From NCBI GenBank assembly GCA_900546825.1, contig UREE01000002.1:17847-81846 (forward strand): a stretch of DNA of 64,000 bases, written 5' to 3'. The position numbers and the translations under genes are program-made. Every line of letters starts with the position of its first letter. Within the stretch, counting starts at the first letter, position 1. Under the pieces are notes generated by a model that saw nothing but the letters and a program-made list of their open reading frames with translations, was not told the origin of the DNA and did not search any database. This document shows, one piece after another, positions 1-8,378 of the stretch. This stretch comes from an uncultured Collinsella sp. (GTDB lineage Bacteria; Actinomycetota; Coriobacteriia; Coriobacteriales; Coriobacteriaceae).

Positions 1-227
1 TCATAGCACTCGTCCGGGCCCGGCAAAAAGGCAAACGTCGCCACCACGCGACCGTCGACTTCGCACACATAGCTGCCACCGGCGGCGATATCGGCAGTCA
101 GTTGCTCGGCCGAAGGCGTACCCTCGGGCCACTGCGTGGTGTTGCCATGCGCACGCATAAAGGCGCGGGCCGCGTCATAGATAGCCATGACGGCGGGAAT
201 GTCGGTATCGAGGGTTTTTCTGATCAT
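1..227 (-). CDS. GNAT-family N-acetyltransferase, N-terminal part (cut by window edge)
   Basis: The reading frame starts at the ATG at 227 (MIRKTLDTDIPAVMAIYDAAR) and stays open to base 1, so only the first 75 residues are visible. The N-terminus matches the usual start of GNAT acetyltransferases: a short beta strand, then a helix of the 'IPAVMAIYDAARAFM' type, then a strand pair ending in 'YVCEVDGRVVATFAFLPG', where the hydrophobic strand precedes the acetyl-CoA pocket. The acetyl-CoA binding motif itself would lie outside the window. The substrate cannot be guessed. It is divergent from the small zinc-ribbon gene at 305. Confidence 0.72.
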   Translation of the reverse strand, partial: MIRKTLDTDIPAVMAIYDAARAFMRAHGNTTQWPEGTPSAEQLTADIAAGGSYVCEVDGRVVATFAFLPGPDECY

Positions 228-304
228 CACGCGGCGACCTCACGTTTATTGGTATCACTTTGATTGAGCAATGATACCAGCGTTTGAAGAGGGGCGCGAA
301 GCAG

Positions 305-601
305 ATGGGGAGCAAAAAGCGAGCCGCCTGGTCAAAGGCAAAGAGCGAGTTTTTGGGCGCTGCCACCGGCGGCGATATGAGCGATCTGTTTGCGCGCGAA
401 GACGAGCGCCGCGACGCACTAGACGCCGAGCGCGATGAAGCCTGGCGCTACAAGTCGTGCGAACGCAAAAACCGTTACGACACGCGCGCCGAGGCCGAGG
501 CAGTTATGGCCGACTGCGAAAACCGCGGGCGGCGCGGCCTTGCCTGCTACAAATGCGAATACTGCGGCGGATGGCATCTGACGTCGCACCCCTGGAAATA
601 G
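305..601 (+). CDS. Small protein with C-terminal zinc-ribbon-like motif
   Basis: A 98-residue basic protein. The first half is charged and probably flexible. The second half reads KSCERKNRYDTRAEAEAV followed by CYKCEYCGGWHLTSH, a compact Cys/His set (CxxCxxC..H..H) that could hold zinc and is seen in phage-like or nucleic-acid-associated small proteins. A TTG at 284 in the same frame would add seven residues. I chose the ATG at 305 because an AGAGGGG stretch lies about 11 bases upstream of it. The function is unknown. It stands alone between an acetyltransferase and an oppositely oriented methyltransferase gene. Confidence 0.62.
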   Translation: MGSKKRAAWSKAKSEFLGAATGGDMSDLFAREDERRDALDAERDEAWRYKSCERKNRYDTRAEAEAVMADCENRGRRGLACYKCEYCGGWHLTSHPWK

Positions 602-649
602 GCCCCGCATCGGCACGGCGCTGGCGAAGCGCCGGCCATCGCACGCAAG

Positions 650-1354
650 CTACAGGCGCGGCGGCACCAAAACATCGTAACGAACGGCCTTGCCCGCAAG
701 TTGATAGCTCGGCTTAACGCCGGCAAGCAGCGGGCCCTTTACCGGCCGCTTGATAACGACCTTGCGCGGACGTACCGCAAGCGCAGCCTCGACCAGCGTC
801 CCCTCATCGGCGCACGGCTGCTCCAAATGGTGCAAGAGCTGGAACTTCTTTTTAACCGCCGCGCTCTTGGTACGCTCGGGAAACATGGGATCCAGATACA
901 CCACATCGGGAGCCGCGAGCTCACCGCGCTCGACTAGCTCAGCCGTATGGCGAAGGCCGGCAATGCTGTCCTCGCCCGCATGTAAGCGCATACGCGCCAC
1001 GGCAGCCGCAAGCGCCGGATCATCTGCCGCGCGATCCAGGGCATCCTGAAGGAGCGCCGCGATCACGCAGTCCTGTTCATACAGATCGACGGTAAAGCCC
1101 GCTGCCGCCATCAGCAGCGAATCCTCGCCAAAGCCTGCCGTGGCGTCAATCGCCCATGGCTGCTCGATGCCTTTTGTGCGCGCAGCCTTCACCAGTAGCT
1201 CTTGCTGCAAACGGCCCTGCTTGAGCCGTGGAAGCATGCGGCCAAAATCGGCACGCAACTCCATCGTGCCGTCGGTGAGCGTGAGGCCCTCGGGCTTCCC
1301 AATCAGCCCAAGCCCCGCGGCCCGAGCAACAGAAAAGGGATCAACGACGCCCAT
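650..1354 (-). CDS. rsmJ: RsmJ-like 16S rRNA (guanine-N2) methyltransferase
   Basis: A 234-residue class I SAM-dependent methyltransferase. Motif I reads AIDATAGFGEDSL, and the catalytic-region motif is VVYLDPMFPERTKSAAVKKK; the DPMFP form and the following basic stretch are hallmarks of the RsmJ (YhiQ) family, which in Escherichia coli methylates N2 of G1516 in 16S rRNA. The C-terminus has the conserved VVIKRPVKGP and SYQLAGKAVRYDVL segments. The start was set at the ATG at 1354 because AAGGA lies six bases upstream, while the in-frame GTG at 1360 would leave no spacing. It appears monocistronic. Confidence 0.85.
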   Translation of the reverse strand: MGVVDPFSVARAAGLGLIGKPEGLTLTDGTMELRADFGRMLPRLKQGRLQQELLVKAARTKGIEQPWAIDATAGFGEDSLLMAAAGFTVDLYEQDCVIAALLQDALDRAADDPALAAAVARMRLHAGEDSIAGLRHTAELVERGELAAPDVVYLDPMFPERTKSAAVKKKFQLLHHLEQPCADEGTLVEAALAVRPRKVVIKRPVKGPLLAGVKPSYQLAGKAVRYDVLVPPRL

Positions 1355-1417
1355 GGGCACTCCTTAACAAGCAAAACGGATACGCGGGCGCCGTTGGTGT
1401 CGGCACCCAACCGTCCG

Positions 1418-1561
1418 CTATTGTCCCACATGCGACATGGCCCACAACATCCCAATGCAAAGCACCGCCATCAATCCCGTGCACACGGCAGCGATCATGG
1501 AATCGCTCATGCGCCTTCCCAACGACCGCGGCTCACGCGCTTGCCCTGTTCCATACATCAT
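1418..1561 (-). CDS. Small single-pass membrane protein (47 residues)
   Basis: This short frame has a near-perfect ribosome binding site (TAAGGAGGAGCC) directly before a double ATG at 1561 and 1558. The product begins MMYGTGQAREPRSLGRRMSD, a basic hydrophilic head, followed by one hydrophobic segment, MIAAVCTGLMAVLCIGMLWAM (residues about 22-42), and a short tail ending SHVGQ. The positive-inside rule predicts the basic head in the cytoplasm. It lies upstream of rsmJ on the same strand, about 60 bases away, and could be co-transcribed. I do not recognise a family. The strong Shine-Dalgarno and clean membrane segment are the evidence that it is real. Confidence 0.55.
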   Translation of the reverse strand: MMYGTGQAREPRSLGRRMSDSMIAAVCTGLMAVLCIGMLWAMSHVGQ

Positions 1562-1690
1562 GGCTCCTCCTTAGACCAACTCCTTGTTACGCCCTCATCA
1601 TCGCAGCGCCGCACATGAGCTGCCATCGATTTGACTTACGCCCAGCTTTCCTTTTTGAAAGGTTGGACCGTGCAGGCCCCAAGCGCTTTC

Positions 1691-1822
1691 AGGCGCATGC
1701 TTACCCTTCCCGCTCTCGGCGGCAGCGTCGTTAACACCGGTACCTTTGTCATCGTGGTGTACGAGCCGTTCTTTGTTCAGCAGGCTCACGCCGTTAAGGC
1801 CGAGAACAAGGATCGCCTGTAG
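1691..1822 (+). pseudogene. 3' remnant of a four-helix membrane protein gene (duplicate of the 7887-8288 gene)
   Basis: The translated stretch LTLPALGGSVVNTGTFVI and the tail VQQAHAVKAENKDRL match the last 45 residues of the intact protein encoded at 7887-8288 (LTLPAFGGDAINFGAFVI ... IQQAHDIKAENKDRL). Nothing homologous to the first two thirds of that protein lies upstream, and the frame upstream of residue LTLP is unrelated. Together with the terminator and rlmA fragment that follow, this is a decayed partial copy of the 8.15-8.48 kb locus. Confidence 0.7.
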
Positions 1823-1861
1823 GCACCCATCTCCCACAGCCCCCTGCAATCAAGCAACTAA

Positions 1862-1897
1862 AAAGGGCCGATCGCGTTACTGCGCGATCGGCCCTTT
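1862..1897. terminator. Bidirectional intrinsic terminator (duplicated copy)
   Basis: A perfect 15-bp stem, AAAGGGCCGATCGCG paired with CGCGATCGGCCCTTT, with a six-base loop and A/T tracts at both ends. It is the second copy of the terminator at 8327-8362, which separates a live convergent gene pair. Confidence 0.8.
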
Positions 1898-1913
1898 ACG
1901 TTTGCCCAGATAA

Positions 1914-1950
1914 AACCTGCCAAAACAAACCTGTCCCTTTTTGGCAGGTT
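1914..1950. repeat. Short palindrome with AACCTGCCAAAA arms, copy 1
   Basis: AACCTGCCAAAA and TTTTGGCAGGTT flank a 13-base centre containing CCTGTCCC. The same hairpin occurs at 8379-8415, two bases before the rlmA stop codon. Here it ends one base before the stop codon of the rlmA fragment. Confidence 0.75.
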
Positions 1951-1951
1951 G

Positions 1952-2009
1952 TTAGCTGTGGCGGTACTCGGCGATGATGAAGTCGGTATCGGTCTGAAGG
2001 GTGTCCAGG
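1952..2009 (-). pseudogene. C-terminal fragment of rlmA
   Basis: Reads LDTLQTDTDFIIAEYRHS and a TAA stop, differing by one residue from the end of the intact RlmA-like protein at 8417-9232 (LDTLQTDIDFIIAEYRHS). Similarity ends abruptly after base 2009, where the intact locus continues with codons for the rest of the enzyme. This marks one breakpoint of the partial duplication. Confidence 0.75.
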
Positions 2010-2176
2010 ACCTAACGCCCATCGCAGCATGCTGACATCTATTTAGCAATAAAGTGCCCGATGCCGACAGATTTTATCCTCCGCCTCAACCCTTTGTTTA
2101 CCTGCCGCTTCACGACTATTCCACAGTTACCCGTCCATATCATTAAAGAACTGAACAATCGTCGTGAGGAATGCAA

Positions 2177-3016
2177 ATGGACCATTCAGTCACACGCCGA
2201 AATGCCTGCCGGCTGGCAATCTCGGCAACCGGAGCCGCACTTGCAGCCATGTTGCTACCAGCCTGCTCAAACGGCAATTCCGGCATGCCTGGCAAGGGCA
2301 AGCTGAGTGTAGGCGTCCGCTCGGATATCGTCGGGTTTAGCGAACGTAACCCCAACAACGGCAAGTACTACGGATTCGAAATCGACCTCGCCAACGAGCT
2401 GGCAAACCGTCTCGGTTATGGAGACTGTTCGTTTATAACCGTAACGCCCGAGACGCGCGAAGAAATGCTCTCGTCGGGAAAAGTCGATTGTCTGATTGCT
2501 TGCTACTCGATAAGCGACGAACGCAAAAAGCTGTTTGACTTCTCTCCCGCCTATTACACCGATTCGGTAATTCTTGTTGTCGAAAACACATCGCTCATTC
2601 AATCCTTTTCCCAGCTTGAAGGCGGAACAATTGGCACGGTAGCCGGAACGAACGCCGCACCTCAACTTGCCGCGAAGTTTTTGGAACTGGGGCTTTCGGA
2701 CGGCATACCCCGGCAACAGGATGCCGAGAGCGGCAGCATCGACTACGACACATGGCATCTAAGCCAATACGCGAGCTACGCCGAGCTTTCCCAAGCATTG
2801 GAAGCCGGCGACGTCGACGCCATGGCGACGGACGGCGCAATTGCCAAAACCTATCTCGATGGCGAGCGCACCGTCCTGCCCGATTTTGGCATCAACCCAC
2901 AGCGTTATGCCGTCGCAACGAAGAAGGGCTCTGAGCTTTCGCCTAAGATTGCCGCCGAAGTGCGCTCAATGCTCAAAGACAAAACAGTCGATAAGCTCAT
3001 CAATAAATGGAACTAA
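2177..3016 (+). CDS. Periplasmic substrate-binding lipoprotein, family 3 (amino-acid type)
   Basis: A 279-residue exported protein. The N-terminus MDHSVTRRNACRLAISATGAAL... ends in the lipobox LLPAC, with a twin-arginine just before the hydrophobic core. The mature part has the type II binding-protein fold: LSVGVRSDIVGFSE, then YGFEIDLANELANRLGY, then the turn DFSPAYYTDSVILVV, and the second lobe GGTIGTVAGTNAAPQLA. These are typical of amino-acid and polar-compound binding proteins. GTGAGGA lies six bases before the chosen ATG; the ATG at 2171 would have no spacing. No ABC permease or ATPase follows. Instead the Cache-MscS gene starts 12 bases after the stop, so this lipoprotein probably delivers or reports a ligand to that channel. 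The ligand is unknown. Confidence 0.85.
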   Translation: MDHSVTRRNACRLAISATGAALAAMLLPACSNGNSGMPGKGKLSVGVRSDIVGFSERNPNNGKYYGFEIDLANELANRLGYGDCSFITVTPETREEMLSSGKVDCLIACYSISDERKKLFDFSPAYYTDSVILVVENTSLIQSFSQLEGGTIGTVAGTNAAPQLAAKFLELGLSDGIPRQQDAESGSIDYDTWHLSQYASYAELSQALEAGDVDAMATDGAIAKTYLDGERTVLPDFGINPQRYAVATKKGSELSPKIAAEVRSMLKDKTVDKLINKWN

Positions 3017-3028
3017 GGGAGCCTACCC

Positions 3029-6000
3029 ATGTCCAAGCGATTAAAAAAGAAGTCTGTGGCGCTTGCCGTTGCCGTAACCGTCTGCGCATTGGCGATGGGA
3101 CTCCTACTCGCCTCGATGCAAACGCGTCTATCGCAAGAGGAATACGCTCTGGAATTTGATCGCGTTGCCGCCGAACTCCCCGATCTCGTTAAAACGGCTC
3201 GGGCGGAAACGAAAGACAACACCCAAACATTTGATGACCTGTATCGCACGCGCGCCGCAAGCATCGCATTTATGGCGGCTAACGATGCCGGTTACGAAGC
3301 GACCGATGTCAAAATGGCCGAACTCAAGGACCTGCTCAAGGTCGATAACGTTCTCGTCGCCCGACGCGACGGCTCTATCATCGCCAAGGCAGCTGACACC
3401 AAAGCCGATTTTAGCCGCGCCCGCTTCAACCAGCTACGTCAGTGCTTCGAGACCGGCAAGCCCTCCGATCCGGTTGAGGTCGATCTTCCCGATCAAGACT
3501 GGCTCATGCGATACTATGCCGCCAAAATCGATGACGACACCATGGCCATCGTAGAACAAAATCCCCAAGAGCTGCACGCCCTTGTCAAGGACACCGGATC
3601 GACCGAGAGCATGCTCAAGAACATCTCACTCGGCAGCCACGGATTTGTCCTCGCCGTATCGGCAAAAACGCATCTGATCACCTACCATCCCGACCAGAAC
3701 ATGATAGGTACCGATGCACTCGACAACGGCATCGATATTAGCGATCTTGAGGACGGCAAAACATTCTTCACTTCCGTCAAGAACACAAGCCTGTACTGTC
3801 GCGTCAAGTTGGTCGATGACACCTATTACATTCTCGCCATTCCCGAAAGCGACACCGCCACCGCACGCAACATCACCGTGGGCGTCATCCTCTTTGCCTT
3901 CATCGCAATCGTCGCCGCCGTGGCGCTCTATGACCTGTTTGTCCTTGCGGATGACGAGCATAGCGACCAAGGCGATCACGAATACGTCAAGATCGGTCGC
4001 AACCTTAGGTTTAACCCCGCCGTGGGCAGGCGCGCAACAGCCTTGTCCGTTGCAGGACTCGTCTTGCTCCTGGCGGTAACCTTCTATATGCAAACGCTCT
4101 TTGCCCTTTCGAGCCAAGCGACGGTCAATCGAGAGCGCGTAGAGCAGATTGATCAAACGCTCAAAAACAATGCAATGCGCGAGGATGAACTTACGAGGCA
4201 ATATAGTGACCACTACGCCACTACCTGCCATATTATCGCCTACATCGTTGAGCACAATCCAGAGCTCGCTACGCGAGCCGATCTGCACAGCTTGGCAGAA
4301 ACGCTTGGCGTCGAGTCAATTTACCTCTACGACGGCGACGGCAATATGACGAGCTCGAGCACGTCACAACGATCCTATAGTCTTTCGACCAAGTACGGCG
4401 ACTCCTCCTACGAGTTCCGCTCGCTTTTGGGCGGCAAGGATGAGTATATACAGCCCCTCTCTATCAACAGAACCACTGGCGAGACATATCAGTATATCGG
4501 CGTCGCACTCTACGATCAAGATGGCATTGCAGACGGAATCGCTCAGATTGCCGTGCGCCCTATGCGCTTAGAAGAAATGCTCAAGAGCACCAAGATCGGC
4601 GTGGTGCTCGACGGCATCAAGGCGGGCGCCGGAGGCTTCGCCTTTGCAATCGAGAAAAAAGACGGCACCGTTGCATATCATCCCAACAATCTTCTTATGG
4701 GGAAAAAGGCGTCCGAAATAGGACTGGCTGACGAGCACCTTGCAGACGGCTTTAGCGATTTCATTTACATCGACAACCAGAAACTCTACGCCTCCTGCCT
4801 AGAGACTGACGACTATTACGTTTACGTCGCGGCACCCGAAGACTCTTTTATGCACCAGCGCGTTCCGCTCACCATCGCAACCGGAATCATCGCCGCCATA
4901 TGCTTTGTCCTTATCTACCCTCTGCTGACACTCGACACTATAAGAGTCGAAGAAAAACGTTCGAAGCGCGAAGACGATTTCACGGCAAGACGGCACAACA
5001 TCACAGTCACGACATCCGACGGCCGTATCAAGCACAGCGAAAGTGCCATTGGCCGATGGCTCAACATTTCCTTTAAATGGGAAGACAAAACCCCCGAGCA
5101 AAAACTCGGCACGGTCCTTAGATGGTTTACCGGTATCGGAGTGTTTATCGTCTTTTTGGCCGTCTTGTTTAAAGACACTCTATTTGGCCCGCGTTCGGTA
5201 TTCACCTACATTCTGGGCAATGACTGGCAGCGCGGTCTCAACATATTCGCGCTCACCGCTTCAATCATGTACGCCTGTGTGGCGCTCACAGTGTGCGCAA
5301 TCGCACAGTCGCTTCTTCGCATGTTGTCCAACGTGCTTGGCGCGCGCGGCGAGACGATATGCCGACTTCTCTCGAGCCTGACAAAATACGGAACCCTCAT
5401 CGCCATGCTCTATTGGTGCCTAGGCGTTTTGGGTGTCGACACCGCAACGCTTTTGGCCTCGGCAGGCATCATTACACTCGCGGTCTCCTTTGGAGCCAAA
5501 GACCTCATCACGGATATCTTGTGCGGGCTCTTTATTATCTTTGAAGGCGAGTTCCGCGTTGGAGACGTCATCTCGGTTGGCGGCAATACCGGCACCGTTA
5601 TGGAAATTGGCGTGCGAACCACAAAGATCAATGACGGCAACGGCAATGTTCTACTGCTACGCAATAGCTCGATTTCGAATGTCACCAATATGACCAAACT
5701 TAATTCTTACGCCAGCATGGACATCACCATACCGGTGGGAGAATCTCTACCCTATGTCGAAAAGGTGCTTAAAGACGAGCTCAAAAGTGTGCATGACCGC
5801 GTTCCCGCCATTATCGAAGGCCCCTTCTACAAGGGCGTGGTCGACCTTAGCAGTACCGCTATGACCATTCGCGTTGTCGCCACCTGCAAGGAGACAGACC
5901 GCGGCAGCGTCATGCGCTCTTTGCGCCGCGAGGTAAAGCTTATGCTTTCCCGCCGCGACATCGCCCCCTATCAACTCGTTTTCGATCATTGCGATGCCGT

Positions 6001-6112
6001 TGAGTCCGCTCCAAAGGCAGCTACCGCCGAGGAACTCGCCGAAGCGGACGAGTTTAACGAAGAACAGAAACTCGCCTCGCAAGATCTGGGCAACGAACCC
6101 CTCAATCAGTAA
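3029..6112 (+). CDS. MscS-family mechanosensitive channel with two extracytoplasmic Cache-like sensor modules
   Basis: A 1027-residue fusion. A first membrane helix (about 12-30) leads to a 250-residue external domain closed by a helix at about 283-305. A second helix (about 340-362) leads to another large external domain closed by a helix at about 640-662. Each external domain carries a Cache-type motif near its membrane-proximal end: ITYHPDQNMIG and VAYHPNNLLMG. The C-terminal third has further helices and the MscS core: LLASAGIITLAVSFGAKDLI (pore helix TM3), FIIFEGEFRVGDVISVGG (beta domain), GVRTTKINDGNGNVLLLRNS and the alpha/beta C-terminal domain. Ordinary MscS proteins are near 290 residues. 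It is translationally close to the binding lipoprotein upstream. I infer a ligand-gated or ligand-modulated channel; gating by ligand is not shown by the sequence. Confidence 0.85.
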   Translation: MSKRLKKKSVALAVAVTVCALAMGLLLASMQTRLSQEEYALEFDRVAAELPDLVKTARAETKDNTQTFDDLYRTRAASIAFMAANDAGYEATDVKMAELKDLLKVDNVLVARRDGSIIAKAADTKADFSRARFNQLRQCFETGKPSDPVEVDLPDQDWLMRYYAAKIDDDTMAIVEQNPQELHALVKDTGSTESMLKNISLGSHGFVLAVSAKTHLITYHPDQNMIGTDALDNGIDISDLEDGKTFFTSVKNTSLYCRVKLVDDTYYILAIPESDTATARNITVGVILFAFIAIVAAVALYDLFVLADDEHSDQGDHEYVKIGRNLRFNPAVGRRATALSVAGLVLLLAVTFYMQTLFALSSQATVNRERVEQIDQTLKNNAMREDELTRQYSDHYATTCHIIAYIVEHNPELATRADLHSLAETLGVESIYLYDGDGNMTSSSTSQRSYSLSTKYGDSSYEFRSLLGGKDEYIQPLSINRTTGETYQYIGVALYDQDGIADGIAQIAVRPMRLEEMLKSTKIGVVLDGIKAGAGGFAFAIEKKDGTVAYHPNNLLMGKKASEIGLADEHLADGFSDFIYIDNQKLYASCLETDDYYVYVAAPEDSFMHQRVPLTIATGIIAAICFVLIYPLLTLDTIRVEEKRSKREDDFTARRHNITVTTSDGRIKHSESAIGRWLNISFKWEDKTPEQKLGTVLRWFTGIGVFIVFLAVLFKDTLFGPRSVFTYILGNDWQRGLNIFALTASIMYACVALTVCAIAQSLLRMLSNVLGARGETICRLLSSLTKYGTLIAMLYWCLGVLGVDTATLLASAGIITLAVSFGAKDLITDILCGLFIIFEGEFRVGDVISVGGNTGTVMEIGVRTTKINDGNGNVLLLRNSSISNVTNMTKLNSYASMDITIPVGESLPYVEKVLKDELKSVHDRVPAIIEGPFYKGVVDLSSTAMTIRVVATCKETDRGSVMRSLRREVKLMLSRRDIAPYQLVFDHCDAVESAPKAATAEELAEADEFNEEQKLASQDLGNEPLNQ

Positions 6113-6172
6113 TTCATGGCGCCAGGCAATACGTGCACGGTGCCATAACGGCTCAAGGGAAAGGAACTGAAC

Positions 6173-6571
6173 ATGAGCAACAACCGTAAAGTCCTAAAGG
6201 TCATGTCCATCATCTATCTATTGGGAGGTATTTTTAGCATCGCCGCGGGAGCGTTGGCACTCACTGCGGCTTCGGGCGACGCCAGCGGCGACCTCTCGGT
6301 TTACAGCGTTGTCGTCATCGTGATGAGCATCGTCGAAATCATCGCTGCCATATTGGGCATCCGTGCCTCAAATAACCCCAGCAAGATTGGCATCGTTTGG
6401 GTCTGGGCTATCATTTGCCTAGCATGCGCCGTTGTGAGCCTGCTGCTTTCCGAGCCCTTCTTGGGCGGAGTCGGCACCAGCGCCACCGATGTCACCGCCG
6501 TGGTCGTAAGTGCCGTGTACTTCGTTTTCGCCAACCGCGTTAAAAAGGAAAGCCAGGAGCGCCTGAGCTAG
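6173..6571 (+). CDS. Four-helix small membrane protein, paralogue A
   Basis: A 132-residue protein with four predicted membrane helices (about 12-33, 44-63, 76-95 and 103-122) and a short charged tail KKESQERLS. The opening MSNNRKVLKVMSIIYLLGGI parallels MSYTRKTLKVLALIYFVLGI of the protein encoded at 7887, and spacing of helices is the same, so the two are paralogues. AAGGAACTGAAC precedes the ATG. It follows the Cache-MscS gene by 60 bases and may belong to the same transcript, which ends at the strong hairpin at 6609. The function is unknown. Confidence 0.72.
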   Translation: MSNNRKVLKVMSIIYLLGGIFSIAAGALALTAASGDASGDLSVYSVVVIVMSIVEIIAAILGIRASNNPSKIGIVWVWAIICLACAVVSLLLSEPFLGGVGTSATDVTAVVVSAVYFVFANRVKKESQERLS

Positions 6572-6608
6572 GCATCGGGCTCAACTGTACAAAGCGCCAC
6601 GCATAAAA

Positions 6609-6650
6609 ACCGCCCTCCGTTTCTCAGACAGACGAGAAACGGAGGGCGGT
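6609..6650. terminator. Intrinsic terminator after the membrane-protein gene
   Basis: A perfect 17-bp stem (ACCGCCCTCCGTTTCTC with its complement) around an eight-base loop, preceded by an A-run. It can serve both the gene ending at 6571 and the LysR gene arriving from the other side at 6756. Confidence 0.85.
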
Positions 6651-6755
6651 CTGCTATTGATGGCGTTTGCGTTCATTCGATTGCGACACACGGCACAATC
6701 GACAGTATGTCGTCAGGCAGCAAAGCCGACAGCGGCGAGCGCATCGACGGATATG

Positions 6756-7694
6756 CTAGCGAGCGGCGGACCCGTTGGCGCAACCCACCATGCGAATCAA
6801 GTAGTTTTCTACGACGTGATAAGCTTGGGGTTTTTCATCTTTAAGGGAAACTAGGCACACCGGAACTGTCAGGGCCCCTTTACCCGCAATGGGGACAACC
6901 TCAAACCCGCTAGCAATCTGACCGGGAACGGGAAGAATCGCATTTAAGAAAAAGCCGTGCTCTGCCACCAAAAACGACCCAAATTGAGCGGGGCCATCGA
7001 TAATGCGCGTCTCACCAAGGACACCGCGGCTTTCGTACTGCCAAAAAATCGAATTATTAAAGTTATCAAACGCAGCCGACTGTCCTGCCGGATATGAGCT
7101 CAAATCAGCCACAGTCACAAAAGGCCTCTTAGCGAACGGATGGCCGGCGGCGACGACAATACCCGTGGGCAGGGTTCCCAGCTGCTCGCAATCATCATTG
7201 GTATTGTCATATGTGCCCACCGTAAGCAAGGCGTCGAGGTCACCCTGCTCGAGCTCCTGCTGAGCGATCCCGGGATGCACGGCACAAAACTTCACGCGCA
7301 CGCGGGCACCACGCATGATAAGCGCAGACAACCCCTTATATAGCTTATCGTCGTTATCGAGTGCGGGAACGCACAGGCCAATCGAGAGTTCCGGCATCGC
7401 TTGCGCCCCAGAGGCCGACGGGACGGTCAGGTCGCATCCAAACGGATCAAAGTTTTCAACCTCACGATACGCCTCGACGGCGTTGCGAGCCTTGGCATAA
7501 AAGCTACGGGCGGCCCGAGTCGGCTTTACGCCACTATTTCCACGCTCAAAAAACTGAACGTTAAACAACTGCTCGAGCTCGCTAATTGACTTGGAAATGG
7601 CCTGGACGGTCACGTTGCACTGGTGTGCCGCAGCGGTAAAACTCTTCGTCTCAAATACGGCGATAAAATAGCCAACCTGCTTGATATTCACCAT
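6756..7694 (-). CDS. LysR-family transcriptional regulator
   Basis: A 312-residue protein with an N-terminal winged helix-turn-helix (residues 1-60: FIAVFETKSFTAAAHQCNVT then AISKSISELEQLFNVQFFER), a linker helix, and a periplasmic-binding-like effector domain from about residue 95. The helix-turn-helix departs from the usual 'VSQAISQLE' with 'VQAISKSISELE'. It is divergent from the four-helix membrane protein gene at 7887, with 192 bases between them, so that gene is the natural candidate target. GAGGTGA lies just before the ATG; a GTG one codon later is also possible. The effector is unknown. Confidence 0.85.
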   Translation of the reverse strand: MVNIKQVGYFIAVFETKSFTAAAHQCNVTVQAISKSISELEQLFNVQFFERGNSGVKPTRAARSFYAKARNAVEAYREVENFDPFGCDLTVPSASGAQAMPELSIGLCVPALDNDDKLYKGLSALIMRGARVRVKFCAVHPGIAQQELEQGDLDALLTVGTYDNTNDDCEQLGTLPTGIVVAAGHPFAKRPFVTVADLSSYPAGQSAAFDNFNNSIFWQYESRGVLGETRIIDGPAQFGSFLVAEHGFFLNAILPVPGQIASGFEVVPIAGKGALTVPVCLVSLKDEKPQAYHVVENYLIRMVGCANGSAAR

Positions 7695-7886
7695 TCACCT
7701 CAAATAAATGCACAGTATGATCCAGTTAAGTAAAAACCTAGCACAACGCAAGTGCCGGCATGTCGCGAACGGAGCGTTCAACTATTGGATGAACGTACGC
7801 AGCGCCTTGTTGAATTACAATATGCTTCGCGACATGCGCCATGCATGCGCATCAAATACGTCATGTCCACTTCGAAAGGACCAGCC

Positions 7887-8288
7887 ATGAGCTACACTCG
7901 CAAGACACTCAAAGTCCTTGCCCTCATTTACTTTGTTTTGGGCATCGCCAGCCTCGTCATCGCCGGCGTCGGCATCGCCAAGGGCAGCCTCGATTCCACG
8001 TACGGGTCGAACGCCATGCTCGCCGCGGCCGTACTTGTCATCAAGGGTCTTGTCGATCTTGCCGCAGGTGTTGCGGGCATCAAGGGCGCCAACAAGCCTT
8101 CGCAGGTGGATGGTGCGTTTAAGCTCGGCATCGTCGCCGCAATCGCCACGATTGCGCAGGCCGTGCTCACGCTTCCCGCGTTTGGCGGCGACGCCATCAA
8201 CTTTGGCGCCTTTGTCATCGTGGTGTACGACCTGTTCTTTATTCAGCAGGCACACGACATTAAGGCCGAGAACAAGGACCGCCTGTAA
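7887..8288 (+). CDS. Four-helix small membrane protein, paralogue B
   Basis: A 133-residue protein with four predicted helices (about 12-33, 45-66, 77-98 and 102-120) and a conserved basic tail AHDIKAENKDRL. The chosen ATG has AAAGGA six bases upstream; an in-frame ATG at 7752 would add a hydrophilic 45-residue extension without a ribosome binding site. It is a paralogue of the protein at 6173, and its last third is duplicated as a pseudogene at 1691. The gene converges on rlmA, with a shared terminator between them. The function is unknown; the fold resembles small DUF-type membrane proteins with GxxG packing helices. Confidence 0.75.
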   Translation: MSYTRKTLKVLALIYFVLGIASLVIAGVGIAKGSLDSTYGSNAMLAAAVLVIKGLVDLAAGVAGIKGANKPSQVDGAFKLGIVAAIATIAQAVLTLPAFGGDAINFGAFVIVVYDLFFIQQAHDIKAENKDRL

Positions 8289-8326
8289 GCGCTCGCTTCT
8301 CATAACCTTTGTAGCCAAGCAACTAA

Positions 8327-8362
8327 AAAGGGCCGATCGCGCATCTCCGCGGTCGGCCCTTT
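8327..8362. terminator. Bidirectional intrinsic terminator
   Basis: AAAGGGCCGATCGCG pairs with CGCGGTCGGCCCTTT with one G-T wobble and a six-base loop. It lies between the convergent genes ending at 8288 and 8417. A second copy lies at 1862-1897. Confidence 0.85.
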
Positions 8363-8378
8363 ACGTTTGCCCAGATAA

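Noticed and set aside
1631..1690. Start of the 1631-1822 frame as part of the membrane-protein remnant
   Set aside because: The first 20 codons show no similarity to the intact paralogue; only the part from about 1691 does.
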